In this document: positions 1-11,655 of the stretch, in pieces
Layout of the letters: each line of letters opens with the position of its first letter
Numbering within the stretch: the stretch's first letter is position 1
Assembly (NCBI GenBank): GCA_023101725.1
Contig: JALJCO010001437.1
Coordinates: forward strand, 1 to 64,000
DNA from: Atherinomorus stipes
Lineage: Eukaryota > Chordata > Actinopteri > Atheriniformes > Atherinidae
DNA length: 64,000 nt
Direction: 5' to 3'
Notes under the pieces: model-generated
Database searches by the model: none
What the model was told of the DNA's origin: nothing
The model's input: the letters and a program-made list of their open reading frames with translations, nothing else
Made by a program: the position numbers and the translations under genes

Positions 1-245
1 AGCCGCAAGCGGCGTTGAAGGCTGCACCTCTGGCGGCGCTCAAGCCTATGCACCTCGTAGTCTGTGTCACATCATAACTGTTTGATAAATTTCATGCCTG
101 CAGTTTTTTATGCTGGCTGGGGGTGACCATTTGAAGTTTTCTGGGGATGCTACGGAGCTTATCCAACACATGTCCATATAAATGAGTACAGAATCTGTGG
201 CGAGTTTGGTAGAGATCAACCTTTTTATGTGTTATTTTGAGGTAC
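1..245 (+). repeat. Head fragment of an unclassified teleost interspersed repeat
   Basis: The window opens inside a dispersed repeat whose head (AGCCGCAAGCGGCGTTGAAGG) resembles the start of the better copy at 43360, which reads AGCTCCGAGCAGCGATGAAGG. Both then carry a similar phrase about an adjacent CCTATGCACC. The rest of the family (1640-4063) resumes after the LINE, so this may be one long copy split by a LINE insertion; that is inference. No coding capacity is recognised and I cannot name the family. Confidence 0.5.
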
Positions 246-437
246 TTACTTTTGGCATGGCGTTGGGGCCAATTTTATCATGTTTACTTTTGGCAAATCC
301 ACAAGAGGTTTTGACCTAGTATTAACGGCACTTGTAGAATCAAAGAACATGACCCTCAAAGTGCTGCCTGACTGGTCCAGATGAAAGTGAGCTTTCTGAA
401 GCAGGAAGATGGTGGCATCTGCAACCCCAAGCCCCAA
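246..437 (-). pseudogene. Degenerate reverse transcriptase fragment (Rex/CR1-like LINE)
   Basis: Read on the minus strand, this 63-codon stretch contains LDQSGSTLRVMFFD followed by a decayed version of RT motif A (STSAVNT where the sibling copy at 1193-1513 has FSSAFNS). It is a second, shorter and more mutated copy of the same non-LTR family, lying immediately beyond the C-terminal part of the main copy. The downstream half (SKPLVDLPKV onward) no longer resembles RT. No function is expected. Confidence 0.65.
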
Positions 438-439
438 TG

Positions 440-1630
440 TAGTCAGTGATGCATTTCCAGTCTAGTCTGTTGTCCAGCTGAACTCCAGGTATTTGTAGTT
501 CTCCACCACCTCCACCTCCTCTTCCAGGATGTAGACAGGACTATGCTGCTTATTCTTGCTCCTCCTGAAGTCAACAATCATCTCTTTAGTCTTGCTGGTA
601 TTTAAAGCCCCGTTTCCACCAGCGGGTCTGGGTCGGGTCGGGCCGGATCGGTCCACGTTTTTTTGCGTCTCCACAGATAAAAACTGGGACGGGTACCCTT
701 ATATCCGACCCAACCCGGCCTACTTTTTTGGCACCCTTCGGTAGGGGTACTGATCTAACCGATCCGGACCAAAGAGGCGGAGCTAATACACATCAATCAG
801 CTGATTCATTGAAAAATCCGCCACTTCCCGCGTGACCCAGCGTAAAAACAAAGCCGGGGTGACTCCTTTCTGTTTCTGTCACGTGTGGCGCCGGTGTTTT
901 GGTTAAACGGCGTTACACGGCGATGATGTCACACAATCACGTAGCAGCGCTGTCCAGCTAATTCTCCGCCTCCAGAGTAAGGGTACAGGTTGCTGTGGGG
1001 ACACAGCGTGAAATCAACGCATCCGTACCCAAACCCACCCGAACCGGCCTGGCCCGGCCCGACCTGACCCAGACCCGCGGGTGGAAACGGGGCTTAAGAT
1101 GAGCTGATTGTTACCATTTCACAAACTGACTGACCAGTTCCCTGTACTCGGCTTCTTGTCCATCACTGATACACCCCACAACTGCAGAGTCATCAGAGTA
1201 TTTCTGCAGATGACAGGATCAGAGTTGTACTGGATGTCAGTGTAAAGAGGAATGGTGAGAGTTCAGTTCCTTGTGGTGCTCCAGTGCTGCTGATCACCAT
1301 CTCAGACACACAACCTTTCAGTCTCACAAACTGTGGTCTGTTTGTTAGGTAGTCATAAATCCAGGTGGTTGTGAGATCCACCTGGAAGTTATGGAGCTTC
1401 TCACATAGTAATGCAGGCAGAATAGAATTAAAGGCACTTGAAAAATCAAAGACCACGACCCTCAAAGTGCTGCCTGACTGGTCCAGATGAGAGTGGGCTC
1501 TCTGAAGCAGCAAGATGATGGGGTCTTCAACCCCAAGCCCATTGCGATATGCAAACTGTAATGGGTCCTGAAAGGTGTTGACTTGCTTGTTGAGGTGAGC
1601 CAGTAAGAGTAAGAAAAACAGCAGTTCCTG
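440..1630 (-). mobile_element. Rex/CR1-like non-LTR retrotransposon, RT domain, broken
   Basis: On the minus strand the RT domain runs from about 1630 down to 462. Visible landmarks in order are NGLGVEDPIILLLQRAHSHL (upstream of motif A), motif A VVVFDFSSAFNS, motif B STGAPQGTELSPFLFTL, motif C YSDDSAVVG in another frame near 1200, and the post-motif-C block LNTSKTKEMIVDFRR ending at EEVEVVENYKYL. The frame shifts at about 1580 and again at about 1200, so it is dead. A 489-bp MITE at 606-1094 splits it. The order and spacing fit a fish CR1/L2/Rex-type LINE; exact clade assignment needs alignment. Confidence 0.8.
606..1094. mobile_element. Harbinger-like MITE with TAA target duplication
   Basis: The ends are near-perfect inverted repeats: AGCCCCGTTTCCACCAGCGG at the left, and on the opposite strand at the right AGCCCCGTTTCCACCCGCGG, continuing as similar GTCTGGGT(C/A)GGTCGGG tracts. 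TAA is duplicated at 603-605 and 1095-1097. Removing the element and one TAA restores an uninterrupted LINE reading frame across the junction (LNTSKTKE). A 3-bp TWA target duplication is typical of PIF/Harbinger. There is no transposase ORF, so it is non-autonomous. The interior contains CpG-rich sequence but no gene. Confidence 0.8.
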
Positions 1631-1639
1631 TCACCAGGA

Positions 1640-4063
1640 GGCGGAGCTAAGGTGCATTGTGTTCCATGGTGAGAGGGCCAACTTTGAGGCCCCGCCGATG
1701 CCACATGCTTTGTCCCATCAAAAAGCTTTTGATAACTTTTGATCACACATGCGTTGGGAACATTCTGACCGATTTTGGTGGCCGTACAGTAAAAGCCGTT
1801 CGTTCAAACGCGTAGTGACTAAATGGTGACTGTAACAAGGGGGCGGGTCTATGACATATTGAAAATATTGACATGTTTATGTGTTCAGGGTCATACTGGC
1901 ATCTCACTCAATAGTTTTGGTTCAGATATCTCATTTTATGTGGGAGTTATATGAGATTGATTTTTCATGGCGAGACATCAAACTTTCAGGCCCCCGCCCA
2001 GTCCACATGCTTTGACTTATCAAAAATCTTTTGATAACTTTTTATCACACATGTCTTGGGAACATTCTGACCGATTTTGGTGGCCCTACCATTAAAACCC
2101 TAGGACAAGTTCGTTCAAATGCGAGGTGATTAAAACGCCAAAATGGCGACTTTGACCAAAAATGGCCGACTTCCTGTACATTTTAAAAATATGCTCCAAG
2201 AGGATTTTTTGTTCGCCCTGGCTTGTAGAACATGCGTACCAATTTTTATAAAGATTGATAGGATGCAGTGGCGGGGCAGTCAAAATAGGTGGCGCCGTTG
2301 TGCGATTTTGCCCCGAACATGCCCAAACACCCCATAATATGTAAATTAAATTATGTAAACCACATTCCATTGGGGGGGGGTAGCCAAAATTTGGTGAATT
2401 TTTTAACATGTTTAGACCCCCAAAAGACCTTTTGGAAGTGGATGAAGCTATTAAAAATTAAAAAATATTCATTAAAAATAAAAAGTTGGCCTAAAAATCA
2501 TGGAAATATTCATACATGATCAGAATAGTGTTTGCAATGCTATGAATTTTTCTGGTTTATGTCAAATTAAAAATTTCAGATTTAAAAATTGTTAAACATT
2601 TCTTGCATTTAATGAGAAAGTATAAATAATTCTTAAAAATCAATACTTTGATCAAACTTGTACAAACGCAAGATACTTCACAAGGACTATTAAGACTATC
2701 ATTGTTGCAATTTTGGTGGGAATTGAGTAATCCATTACAGAGATCCACATGTTGAGCTAATTTGCATACTTGTGAAAAGGTAGAGTGTGCGACTTTTCTG
2801 TAGAGCAAAAGTTCCAGTGAGTGAAATGTTCAGGAGGATTTAGTGAATATATCCTCCAAATCTTAGCTCTGTAGGACAAACGCATGATCTTTCATCATTT
2901 TCTGAAATTTGGAGGCGTGGCCACATTCTTTGGCTCATAAGTCCCGCCCACTTTTGACAATCATAACCATATTCTAGGATTCTGTTCAGGATGTCTGTGT
3001 GGATATACGTAGTGATTTTGGTGCATATCAGTGCAGCCGTTTTGGCGCTACAAACTATTATAAACTGCTCACAATTGTAGCGCCCCCTAGAGTTAGAATT
3101 TTTCCAAAATCGGTACACACGTAGAAATTGGAGTTGCCTACTTGGTCATTGAATTTCATGTCATTATCTGTTTTCGTTTTTGAGTTATGATCATTTTAGT
3201 GGTCATGGCGTCACATCGAAGTTCGCCGTGCCGCCATTACCACGCCCTGCAGTGTAGACAGATGATTTTCAATGGAAGTCATCATCAACATGTTTTCTGC
3301 CCTCTGAAGAAGTTTGGACCTGCTTGTGTCCAAAATGTCAGAGAAATGGATGCTCAAGTAAAACATATGACTTCCTGCTCCCAGGGGCGGGGCTATGATG
3401 TACTCAAAATATTGACATGTAGATCTGTTCAGGGTCATATTGGCATCTCACCCAAGAGTTTTGGTGCAGATATCTCATTCTATGTGGGAGTTATATCAAT
3501 TTGATTCAAGCTCTGACATCAAAAATCAAACATCCAAATTTGAGGCCCCGCCCACTCGACGCACTTTGTCGTATCAAAATTCTTTTGATAACTTTGGTTC
3601 GTCTACTCCTTCTGAACATCCTGACCGATTTTGGTGGCCATACAATAAAAGCCCTAGGACAAGTTCCTTCAAATGCGAGGTGTGTAAAATGCCAAAATTT
3701 GCAAAAACGTCAACTTTGACCCAAAATGGCCGACTTCCTGTAGGTTATACAAATATGCTCCAAGAGGATTTTCTGTTCGCCATGGCATGTAGAACACGTG
3801 CACCAATTTTCACGAAGATTGATGGGATGCAGTGGCGGGGCAGTCAAAATAGGTGGCGCCGTCGCGCAATTCCACCCGAACATGCCCGAGCACCCTAATA
3901 TACATAATTTTACACATTCCCTTGGGGGGTACGCAAAATTTGGTGAGTTTTTGAGCATGTTCAGACCCCCAAAAATGCAATTCATTCGGCAGGAGAAGAA
4001 GAATAATAATAAGAAACGCTAGAGTTCCAATAGGCTTTCGCACCGCCTTCGGTGCTCGAGCCT
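1640..4063 (+). repeat. Unclassified teleost repeat, internally duplicated partial copies
   Basis: Blocks recur at about 1690-1850, 1900-2440 and 3370-4063. Shared phrases include CCGATTTTGGTGGCC, AAAATGGCCGACTTCCTGT, GGCGGGGCAGTCAAAATAGG and the tail CGCCTTCGGTGCTCGAGCCTAA. A further copy lies at 43356-44163. The region 2480-3180 between blocks is AT-rich and contains nothing I recognise. The short open frames here are incidental and differ between copies. The family is dispersed and non-coding as far as can be seen. Confidence 0.6.
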
Positions 4064-4077
4064 AATTATATTTCAGG

Positions 4078-5023
4078 GAATTCCTGAAATTAACCGAGTC
4101 TTCTATTATTCCATGTAAACTCACACCCATCTGGAATAACCTGGATATTCTACAAAACAAGAAAATGATTAATTTTGTGCATCGGAAGGATAAAGGAGTA
4201 AAACAATTACAACATGTCATTGAAAATGGACATTTCCTGTCATTTAATACACTCACCTTACAATACGGGATCAGTAGTACTAAATTCTTAGAATACCATC
4301 AACTTAAATCTATATTAAGCAAAAAATATACCTCTAACCAACTGATCCTGCAGACTCCGGTCAGGGTAGCAGAATTCCTGAATCTCTCTATCCCCAAACT
4401 ACTGTCGAAAATATATAGATTATTATTAAAACTGGATGATTCAATTTCCCTTCCAACTTCGAAGTGGGAGGCTGACTTGTCCAGAACCCTTAACCAAAAC
4501 ACATGGACAGATATGTTTAAACACGTTCCTAATGACTAAAAACTCAAATATGCAACTGATACAATTCAAGGTTTTACACAGAGTACATTACACAGGACAG
4601 AGGATGTTCAAGATGGGTCTGTCACCTTCAAATATTTGTTTACACTGCAATGAGAATACAACAGACAATTATCTTCACGCCTTGTGGTCTTGTCCACCTG
4701 TCCAGAGGTTTTGGCTTCAGGTGTGTGATGACATGTCAACGTGGCTCAGGTGTAACTTTCCTGCAAGCCCCACACTGTGTTTACTGGGGGACTTGGATGA
4801 GATCACCATGGTAACCAACTATGCACATATGATACTTACTGTATTATGTATTGCAAAGAAAACTATCTTGGTAAACTGGAAATCCAAAAATAATCTGAGC
4901 ATTAGCCAGTTTAGGAATTTCTTAGTAGACCATATCTGTATTGAGACGATGTCTGCCTCCTCTAAGAACCAGTTAGATGAATTCCACTCCCTCTGGTCCC
5001 CTGTGATTAGCTCCATCACTTAA
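4078..5023 (+). pseudogene. L1/Tx1-like LINE ORF2 C-terminal region, frameshifted
   Basis: Two overlapping frames encode the C-terminal part of an ORF2-type polyprotein. The first (about 4165-4539) has LSKIYRLLLKL and TSKWEADLSRTLNQNTW. The second (about 4530-5023) has IQFKVLHRVHYTGQRMFKMG, then a zinc-knuckle-like cluster CLHC...H...C (C-X2-C-X9-H-X4-C) followed by PPVQRFW, and ends SLWSPVISSIT-stop. A frameshift near 4530 separates them. The order KWE...W, H-R-hydrophobic, CCHC, PP-QRFW is characteristic of fish L1/Tx1-like elements. The RT and endonuclease domains are absent, so this is a 5'-truncated copy. A sibling fragment lies on the minus strand at 44240-44960. Confidence 0.8.
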
Positions 5024-7075
5024 CGTTGGTGTAGGAGAGCGGCCTCGGCGATGTGGGAGTTGGGTGCTGGCGAGTGCTTGACGGCTATGGATCCCTGGCG
5101 GTTGACTTGGGGGGGTCTGGGCTGCCTCGCAGCTGGAGCGGGGCTGTATCCAGCCGGATGGGGGGGGGGGTGGGGGTCAGCGGTTGGGGCCGCTCTGCGG
5201 CGGTGGGCGGTCGCTGGTAGGACCCTGACTGGTTGCGCCGGGTGGCCGGGGCTATCCAGGAGCGGGGGGTCCTGGGCCCTGGTGCTCGGGGGTGGCCCCT
5301 GTCTCCTGGGCCGGGGGGCCCGACTCGGCACTGGGGGGGTCCGGGACACGCCTCCTCTGGTTTTGGCTGGTCCTCACGTCCTGGTGTCTAGTCACTGCAC
5401 CGAGGGCCGGGGCGCCTCTGCTATGTGCGTGCGGGGGTGTGTGTCAGTAGAGGTGTATGTGTGGGGGTGGGGGTTGCGGGGTGGCCGGGTCTTTTCCGCG
5501 CCGGGTGCCTGTCCTGCCCGGCCGCTGTGTTGGTTGGGACTGACCTGCACGAATGATCTCGTGCGGGTTGGTCTCGCCTGGTCCGGGGGCTGGGTGTGGT
5601 GGACTCATGGCGGGGGGGGGGGGGGGTTGGTGGCCCCGTGGTCCCCATCCATGGTGTATGTGGGTGGGTGTACGACTGGAGGGGGGACTGAATGCAGGGG
5701 GATGTGTGTATGGTTGTCTGTGGGAGTGTATGGAGATGAAGGGGTGGGTGAAGTTGCATGGGAGATGAATGTTTGAGTGTGGGAGGGGTGGTGCATTGGT
5801 GGGGTTTGTGGGTATCGGGTTGGAGGGGTTTGGGTGGGGAGCGGGGATGGATCTGTGAAGGGATCGGATGCGGGGCAGCTGAGTGAATGAGGGAGGTGTG
5901 TGGGTGGGTGACTGGGCGGGGGTTCTGGTGGGGTTGGAGGATTGTAGGATTGTGCATGTCACGGCCTGGGTGGGGGTGCGGGCTTGGGTTTAGAGAGGGT
6001 GGGCATGGGTACCAGGGAGGCGGATGTACAGGGACTAGCTGGCTATGCAGGAGGGGGTGGGAGGAGGATGGGGGAGTGCTGACGGGGGTAAAGTTGTGGG
6101 TTGTTTGAAGTAGGGTGTGGGGGTGATAGGATAGAATGGGGGAGGAAAGGGGAGGGGAAAGAAAAAAAAAGGGAAACAGGGTCCTTTTCTACCCTGGACT
6201 CCCGGGCGCTACTGGGGAGAGGGGGAGTAGTGGCTGCTTCACGCGCTAGTGGTTAAGGCCGGCTGCATTGCGGGGGATCTGCTGGCTCGGGGGATGCCTG
6301 GTCTGTTGCGTCCGGGGGTGGAGGGTGGGTGGGGTGCGGAGGAACGTGTTGGGGGCTTGGAGCTCGCGGCTCCTCCCCCAGCCCGGGCTACCACTCAGGA
6401 GGCACGGGGGCATGGGCAGGAGTGAGGTGGGTATGTGAGAATAGTGAATGAGAATGTGAAAGAGGAAATGTGGGAGGGAGGAACTTGGGCTGGAAGAGGG
6501 AGGAGATGTGGGTAAGTGGTTGGAGGAAAGGGCGGATGGAGGAAGGAGTGGCATGCTCGTGAGTGTCTAGTAGGGATGGTCGTGAGGGACTGATGGAAGG
6601 AAGGGCGGGAGTGTGATAGGTCAGAGGGATGGGCGGGGCTGGACATGTAAGGGGGGATTGTATCGGGTATTGGGGGTATAGGGAGGTGGGGGCGTATGTG
6701 TGGGGTGGAGGGAGGGGTTGGTGCAGGTATGTGGGGGGAGTGCATGTGTGTGTTAGAGGGTATCAGGAGGTGGGGGGATGTGTGGACGTTAGAGGGAGAA
6801 GAGTGCTGGGGGTGGAGGGAAGAGTGAGTGTGGGTACGTAAGGTCGGAGAGCGGAGTGGGTGGGTGTATGTGTGTGTGGGGGGAGTACATGGGGGTGTTG
6901 GGGTAGGTGTGTGGGGAGTGTGTGTGTGAGCGTGGTGGTGGGGTAGGGGGTGGTAGAGGTGGTGGGCCCTGGTGTCAGGTGTGTGGGGCAGGGACGTTGG
7001 GGTGGGGGCTGGCCTGTCCTGGGGGGGTGTTGTCTGGAGGGTCCGGTCCTCCTGGGTTTTGGTTGGGCCAACAGA
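5024..7075 (+). mobile_element. G-rich 3' region of the L1/Tx1-like LINE
   Basis: Downstream of the ORF2 stop lie about 2 kb of extremely G-rich + strand DNA, with runs of 10-14 G at 5161-5170 and 5613-5626 and dense GGG clusters. Positions 6360-6775 match the reverse complement of 54900-55310, which lies in a LINE copy with its own poly(A) and target duplication, so the tract belongs to the LINE and not to a host gene. A long open frame at 5051-5776 is a by-product of low stop-codon content in G-rich sequence. The end near 7075 (before ACAGAACAGCAG) has no poly(A), so the 3' terminus of this copy is uncertain. Confidence 0.65.
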
Positions 7076-7301
7076 ACAGCAGAATGTTGTGTATATAAAG
7101 ATTATGTATGCCTCTTCATAAAATATAATATTTCCAAATATTAAAGTCAAATACCCATGTAGTTTCTTACTACAAGTATGTGCATTAATAGCGTTTTTGC
7201 GCCGTTTGTAATGTAGAAACAAAATAAAGGAAGTTTAACAAATGTTTTGAAACAGAGCTGCTTTGGCAGAAACAAAAATGATCCTCTGCACGATTAAATG
7301 T

Positions 7302-8044
7302 AAAAGTCGAGGCAACTCCCCCCCAGACTGCAGGGGGCTCCGGCTGGGGCCGCCTTTTGCCGCCCTTCGGGGGATGCATGTCCGCTCTTTGGGGGGGGTA
7401 GCTGGGATCTGGGCCTCTGGGTGGCTGCTGGGGGCCTGGGTCGTGAGCCTTGCGGGCTTTCTCCTCCTTGCAGAGACGAGGTTGCATCTGCATGACTGTA
7501 TCACCACGGAGCACCCTTTATTATGCATGTTGACACTGTGACACTGCTTCCCATTGCGATGACTAGGCTGTACCTCTTCTCTACTTCCCATTGCGATGAC
7601 TAGGTTGTACCTCTTCTCTACTTCCCATTGCGATGACTAGGGTGTACCTCTTCTCTGCGTAGTTCTGCGTGTGTTTGTGTGTGTTTGTATGATTTTGTTT
7701 TCCAACAGAGACCTTGGTTGTTTAGGGATCGCGGTACAGATGTACCAGTGAACTGTGTAAGTGGATTCATGTTTTCTCTCCTCTCTCTCTTCCTCTTCCT
7801 TACTCCTTTCTCTCTGTTTCACTTTCTATCATTACCTCTGTTAACTTTCATTTCTCCCTTGTCAGGCCCAGCAGTATGATATGGAATGGTGTAATAGACA
7901 AATGTTTAAATAAAAAAATAAAATGAATAAACATGATATCAAGTGGAGCCTTATGTTCATAAAGCTCCGCTTGGTAAAGCAAAACTGTTCAACAGAATAA
8001 AGCAATCAGATTTCCATTCTGCTTGCTTCGATGCTGGACAGGAC

Positions 8045-8084
<40 letters not shown>

Positions 8085-8094
8085 GAGGCAACTC
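7302..8094 (+). mobile_element. 5'-truncated LINE insertion with poly(A) and target-site duplication
   Basis: AAAGTCGAGGCAACTC occurs at 7303-7318 and again at the end of a roughly 33-A tail (8049-8094). The inserted piece 7319-8048 ends CTGGACAGGACAAGT before the poly(A). The same sequence occurs in reverse at 54038-54800. This is the signature of target-primed reverse transcription. The insert contains only 3'-UTR-type sequence and no ORF2. It landed next to the older LINE remnant at 4078-7075. Confidence 0.85.
7548..7660 (+). repeat. Short tandem repeat inside the LINE 3' UTR (about 40 bp unit, 3 copies)
   Basis: CTTCCCATTGCGATGACTAG followed by GNTGTACCTCTTCTCT is repeated three times. 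The inverted LINE copy at 54480-54560 carries about two copies of the same unit, so repeat number varies between LINE copies. No function is inferred. Confidence 0.75.
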
Positions 8095-9374
8095 ACTAAC
8101 AGTACAAACCCTGACAAACCGAAAACAACCCGCTCAGTGTTGCAGGCAGGTCCAGCACTGCTACACGTCTGCCTCCATGACAGGTCACGAACACGCTGGA
8201 CTCTCGGCACGTGCTCTGTGCTCGTACAGCAGCCGCTTTCCTGCATGTATTCGCCACTTACATAAATATTATTTTCAGTTCAATAAAATAACAATAGCAC
8301 CTGTTGCAGTGTGTGTGTTGCTGGGCTCAGCGTAACTTCACCCAAAAGTGTTTTACTCTGCACAGAAATGTTATGAAACAGTTAAGCAGCGAGAAAAACG
8401 CCGTGCAGACCTCAGCTCACCTGCACGTGACAAAAACAACCCACCGCGCAGCGCGTGAACAGCAGTCTGCTCGTTTAAACGCATTCTGCACGCAGCTAGC
8501 TAGCTCGCGACTAAACATTCAGATCTCCGCTGAATTACACTCACTGCAAACCAATACTTACACCATACAAACATGTTAGCTTAAAGATCTTACAACATGT
8601 TGTTTTCTACAACTTTCAGGTAATGAATTAACAGAAGCTTGGTGAGAAACTCGCCCTCCTCCGTTACCGCCATGAAAAGAATGGGGAGGGGGGGAAGTGA
8701 TGTCACAGGCCACGTAAATCACAGAACTAAACTTTCTCAATATTAATTTCAACATTTCTTTTTAAATGACAATGTGAAGATAAAAACTAAATAATTAAAT
8801 AAAGAAAATGAAGAAATAGAATCACAAATAAGAAAAACAAGTGGGGGATTTTCAGTTCAACACATTGCATTTTTTTTTCTAGCTGGCTAAGCCGTAAAAA
8901 ACAGCGAACAGTTCTTTCTAACTGAGCCTCCAGTCTAAATTTCCAGGATAAAGAGCCGTTCAAAAGACTCGGTGGTTTGCTAGCATCACATCACCCTTCT
9001 CACCATGGCCGAGCAACATGAGTATTAGCAGGCCTGGTTTAAGCTAACAACCAACAAGCTGGACATTAATGTTCAGAGCTCTTATCATGGAAAAAAACAT
9101 GTAAAACAAGTGAAACATGTGACTGTTTTAGCTAATGTTGGCCCCATAAGCCGAAGCTAACATGACCATAAGTCTGCAAATACGTTTATGCATCATAAAT
9201 AAAATTTGCCTTTTACAATAAATGTAAATAATAAACATACACGACACACGTAAATATGCTGAAGATGATTAACTCACCTTCAGAAAAGATAAGCTTCCTG
9301 TCATGTGCAAGTCCTCAAGATTTCTGGAAGCTTCCCGCACTTCTTTCTGCGCATGTGCACTGCTGAACTCAAGC
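8095..9374. other. Intergenic stretch, no gene recognised
   Basis: I see no exon, TIR or tandem array here. The stretch contains a 91-codon open frame at 8304-8579 with no recognisable domain, followed by AT-rich sequence at 8700-9300. It separates the LINE cluster from the tandem arrays upstream of pfkfb1. Confidence 0.5.
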
Positions 9375-10194
9375 ATTCACCCCAGTAACAGAAATATTCA
9401 CGCCAGCATTCACCCCAGTAACAGAAACATTCACGCCAGCATTCACCCCAGTAACAGAAATAATCACGCCAGCATTCACCCCAGTAACAGAAATATTCAC
9501 GCCAGCATTCACCCCAGTAACAGAAACATTCACGCCAGCATTCACCCCAGTAACAGAAATATTCACGCCAGCATTCACCCCAGTAACAGAAACATTCACG
9601 CCAGCATTCACCCCAGTAACAGAAACATTCACGCCAGCATTCACCCCAGTAACAGAAATATTCACGCCAGCATTCACCCCAGTAACAGAAATATTCACGC
9701 CAGCATTCACCCCAGTAACAGAAACATTCACGCCAGCATTCACGCCAGTAACAGATATATTCACGCCAGCATTCACCCCAGTAACAGATATATTCACGCC
9801 AGCATTCACCCCAGTAACAGATATATTCACGCCAGCATTCACCCCAGTAACAGAAACATTCACGCCAGCATTCACCCCAGTAACAGAAATATTCACGCCA
9901 GCATTCACGCCAGTAACAGATATAGTCACGCCAGCATTCACCCCAGTAACAGAAACATTCACGCCAGCATTCACCCCAGTAACAGAAACATTCACGCCAG
10001 CATTCACCTTAGTAACAGAAATATTCACGCCAGCATTCACCCCAGTAACAGAAACATTCACGCCAGCATTCACCCCAGTAACAGAAACATTCACGCCAGC
10101 ATTCACCCCAGTAACAGAAATATTCACGCCAGCATTCACCCCAGTAACAGAAATATTCACGCCAGCATTCACCCCAGTAACAGAAACATTCACG
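9375..10194. repeat. 33-bp minisatellite, about 25 copies
   Basis: The unit is ATTCACCCCAGTAACAGAAA followed by YATTCACGCCAGC. The period of 33 is divisible by three and the unit lacks stop codons, so an ORF of about 300 codons (11-residue repeat IHPSNRNIHAS) appears on the + strand and another of 276 codons on the - strand. These are by-products of the period. Few positions vary (mainly AAATA/AAACA), so the array is young or homogenised. Confidence 0.95.
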
Positions 10195-10201
10195 TTCATT
10201 C

Positions 10202-11655
10202 ATAAATTATTTCAATGGTCAGAAAACTTGCGAATAAATTATTTCACTGGTCAGAAAAGGTGCAAGTAAATTATTTCACTGGTCAGAAAACGTGTGAATA
10301 AATTATTTTTCTGCTCAGAAAATGTGTGAATAAATTATTTCACTGGTCAGAAAATGTGCGAATAAATTATTTTACTGGTCAGAAAACATGTGAATAAATT
10401 ATTTTACTGGTCAGAAAATGTGTGAATGAATCTTTTCACTGGTGAGAAAACGTGTGAATAAATTATTTTACCGGTCAGAAAACATGTGAATAAATTATGT
10501 CACTGGTTAGAAAACGTGTGAATAAATTATTTCAAGGGTCAGAAAACGTGCGAATAAATTATTTCAATGGTCAGAAAACTTGCGAATAAATTATTTCACT
10601 GGTCAGAAAAGGTGTGAATAAATTATTTCACTGGTCAGAAAAGGTGCGAGTAAATTATTTCACTGGTCAGAAAACGTGTGAATAAATTATTTCACTGGTC
10701 AGAAAAGGTGCGAGTAAATTATTTCACTGGTCAGAAAACGTGTGAATAAATTATTTTACTGGTCAGAAAACGTGCAAATAATTTTTTTACCGGTCAGAAA
10801 ACATGTGAATAAAGTATTTCACTGTTCAGAAAATGTGTGAGTAAATTATTTTACTGGTCATAAAACGTGTGAATTAATTATTTCACTGGTCAGAAAACGT
10901 GTGAATAAAGTATTTTACCGGTCAGAAAACATGTGAATAAATTATTTCACTGGTCAGAAAACGTGTGAATAAATTATTTTACTGGTCATAAAACGTGTGA
11001 ATACATTTTTTTACTGGTCAGAAAACGTGTTAATAAATTTTACTGGTCAGAAAACGTGCAAATAAACTTTTTTTTACTGGTCTCAAAACGTGTAGATAAA
11101 TCATTTTACTGGTCAGAAAACGTGTGAATAAATGATTTTGCTGGTCAAAAAACGTGCGAATAAATTATTTTAACGGTCAGAAAATGTGTGAATAAATTAT
11201 TTCACTGGTCAGAAAATGTGTGAATAAATTATTTTACTGGTCAGAAAACGTGTGAATAAATTATTTTACTGGTCAGAAAACATGTGAATAAATTATTTCA
11301 CTGGTCAGAAAACATGTGAATAAATTATTTCACTGTACAGAAAATGTGTGAGTAAATTATTTTACTGGTCAGAAAACGTGTGAATAAATTAATTCACTGG
11401 TCAGAAAATGTGTGAATAAATTATTTTACTGGTCAGAAAATGTGTGAATAAATTATTTCACTGGTCAGAAAATGTGTGAATAAATTATTTCACTGGTCAG
11501 AAAACATGTGAATAAATTATTTTACTGGTCAGAAAACGTGTGAATAAATTATTTCACTGGTCAGAAAATGTGTGAATAAAGTATTTCACTGGTCAGAAAA
11601 CATGTGAATAAATTATTTCACTGGTCAGAAAACGTGTGAATAAATTATTTCACTG
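10202..11655. repeat. 32-bp minisatellite, about 45 copies
   Basis: The unit is AAATTATTTCACTGGTCAG followed by AAAACGTGTGAAT. Units vary at several positions (ACGTG/ATGTG/ACATG, TTTCA/TTTTA) with small indels. The array begins almost where the 33-bp array ends and runs directly into the 95-bp array at CACTGGTC/GCCAGCC. Confidence 0.95.

Noticed and set aside
5051..5776. 241-codon Gly/Trp-rich ORF
   Set aside because: Lies in the G-rich LINE 3' region, where stop codons are rare; no domain is seen.
7235..7591. 118-codon minus-strand ORF and its + strand 92-codon counterpart
   Set aside because: Spans the LINE target duplication and 3' UTR; no conserved protein is recognised and the inverted copy disrupts the frames.
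9375..11655. CRISPR-like regular repeats of 32-33 bp
   Set aside because: Units are directly contiguous without unique spacers and the context is a vertebrate gene.
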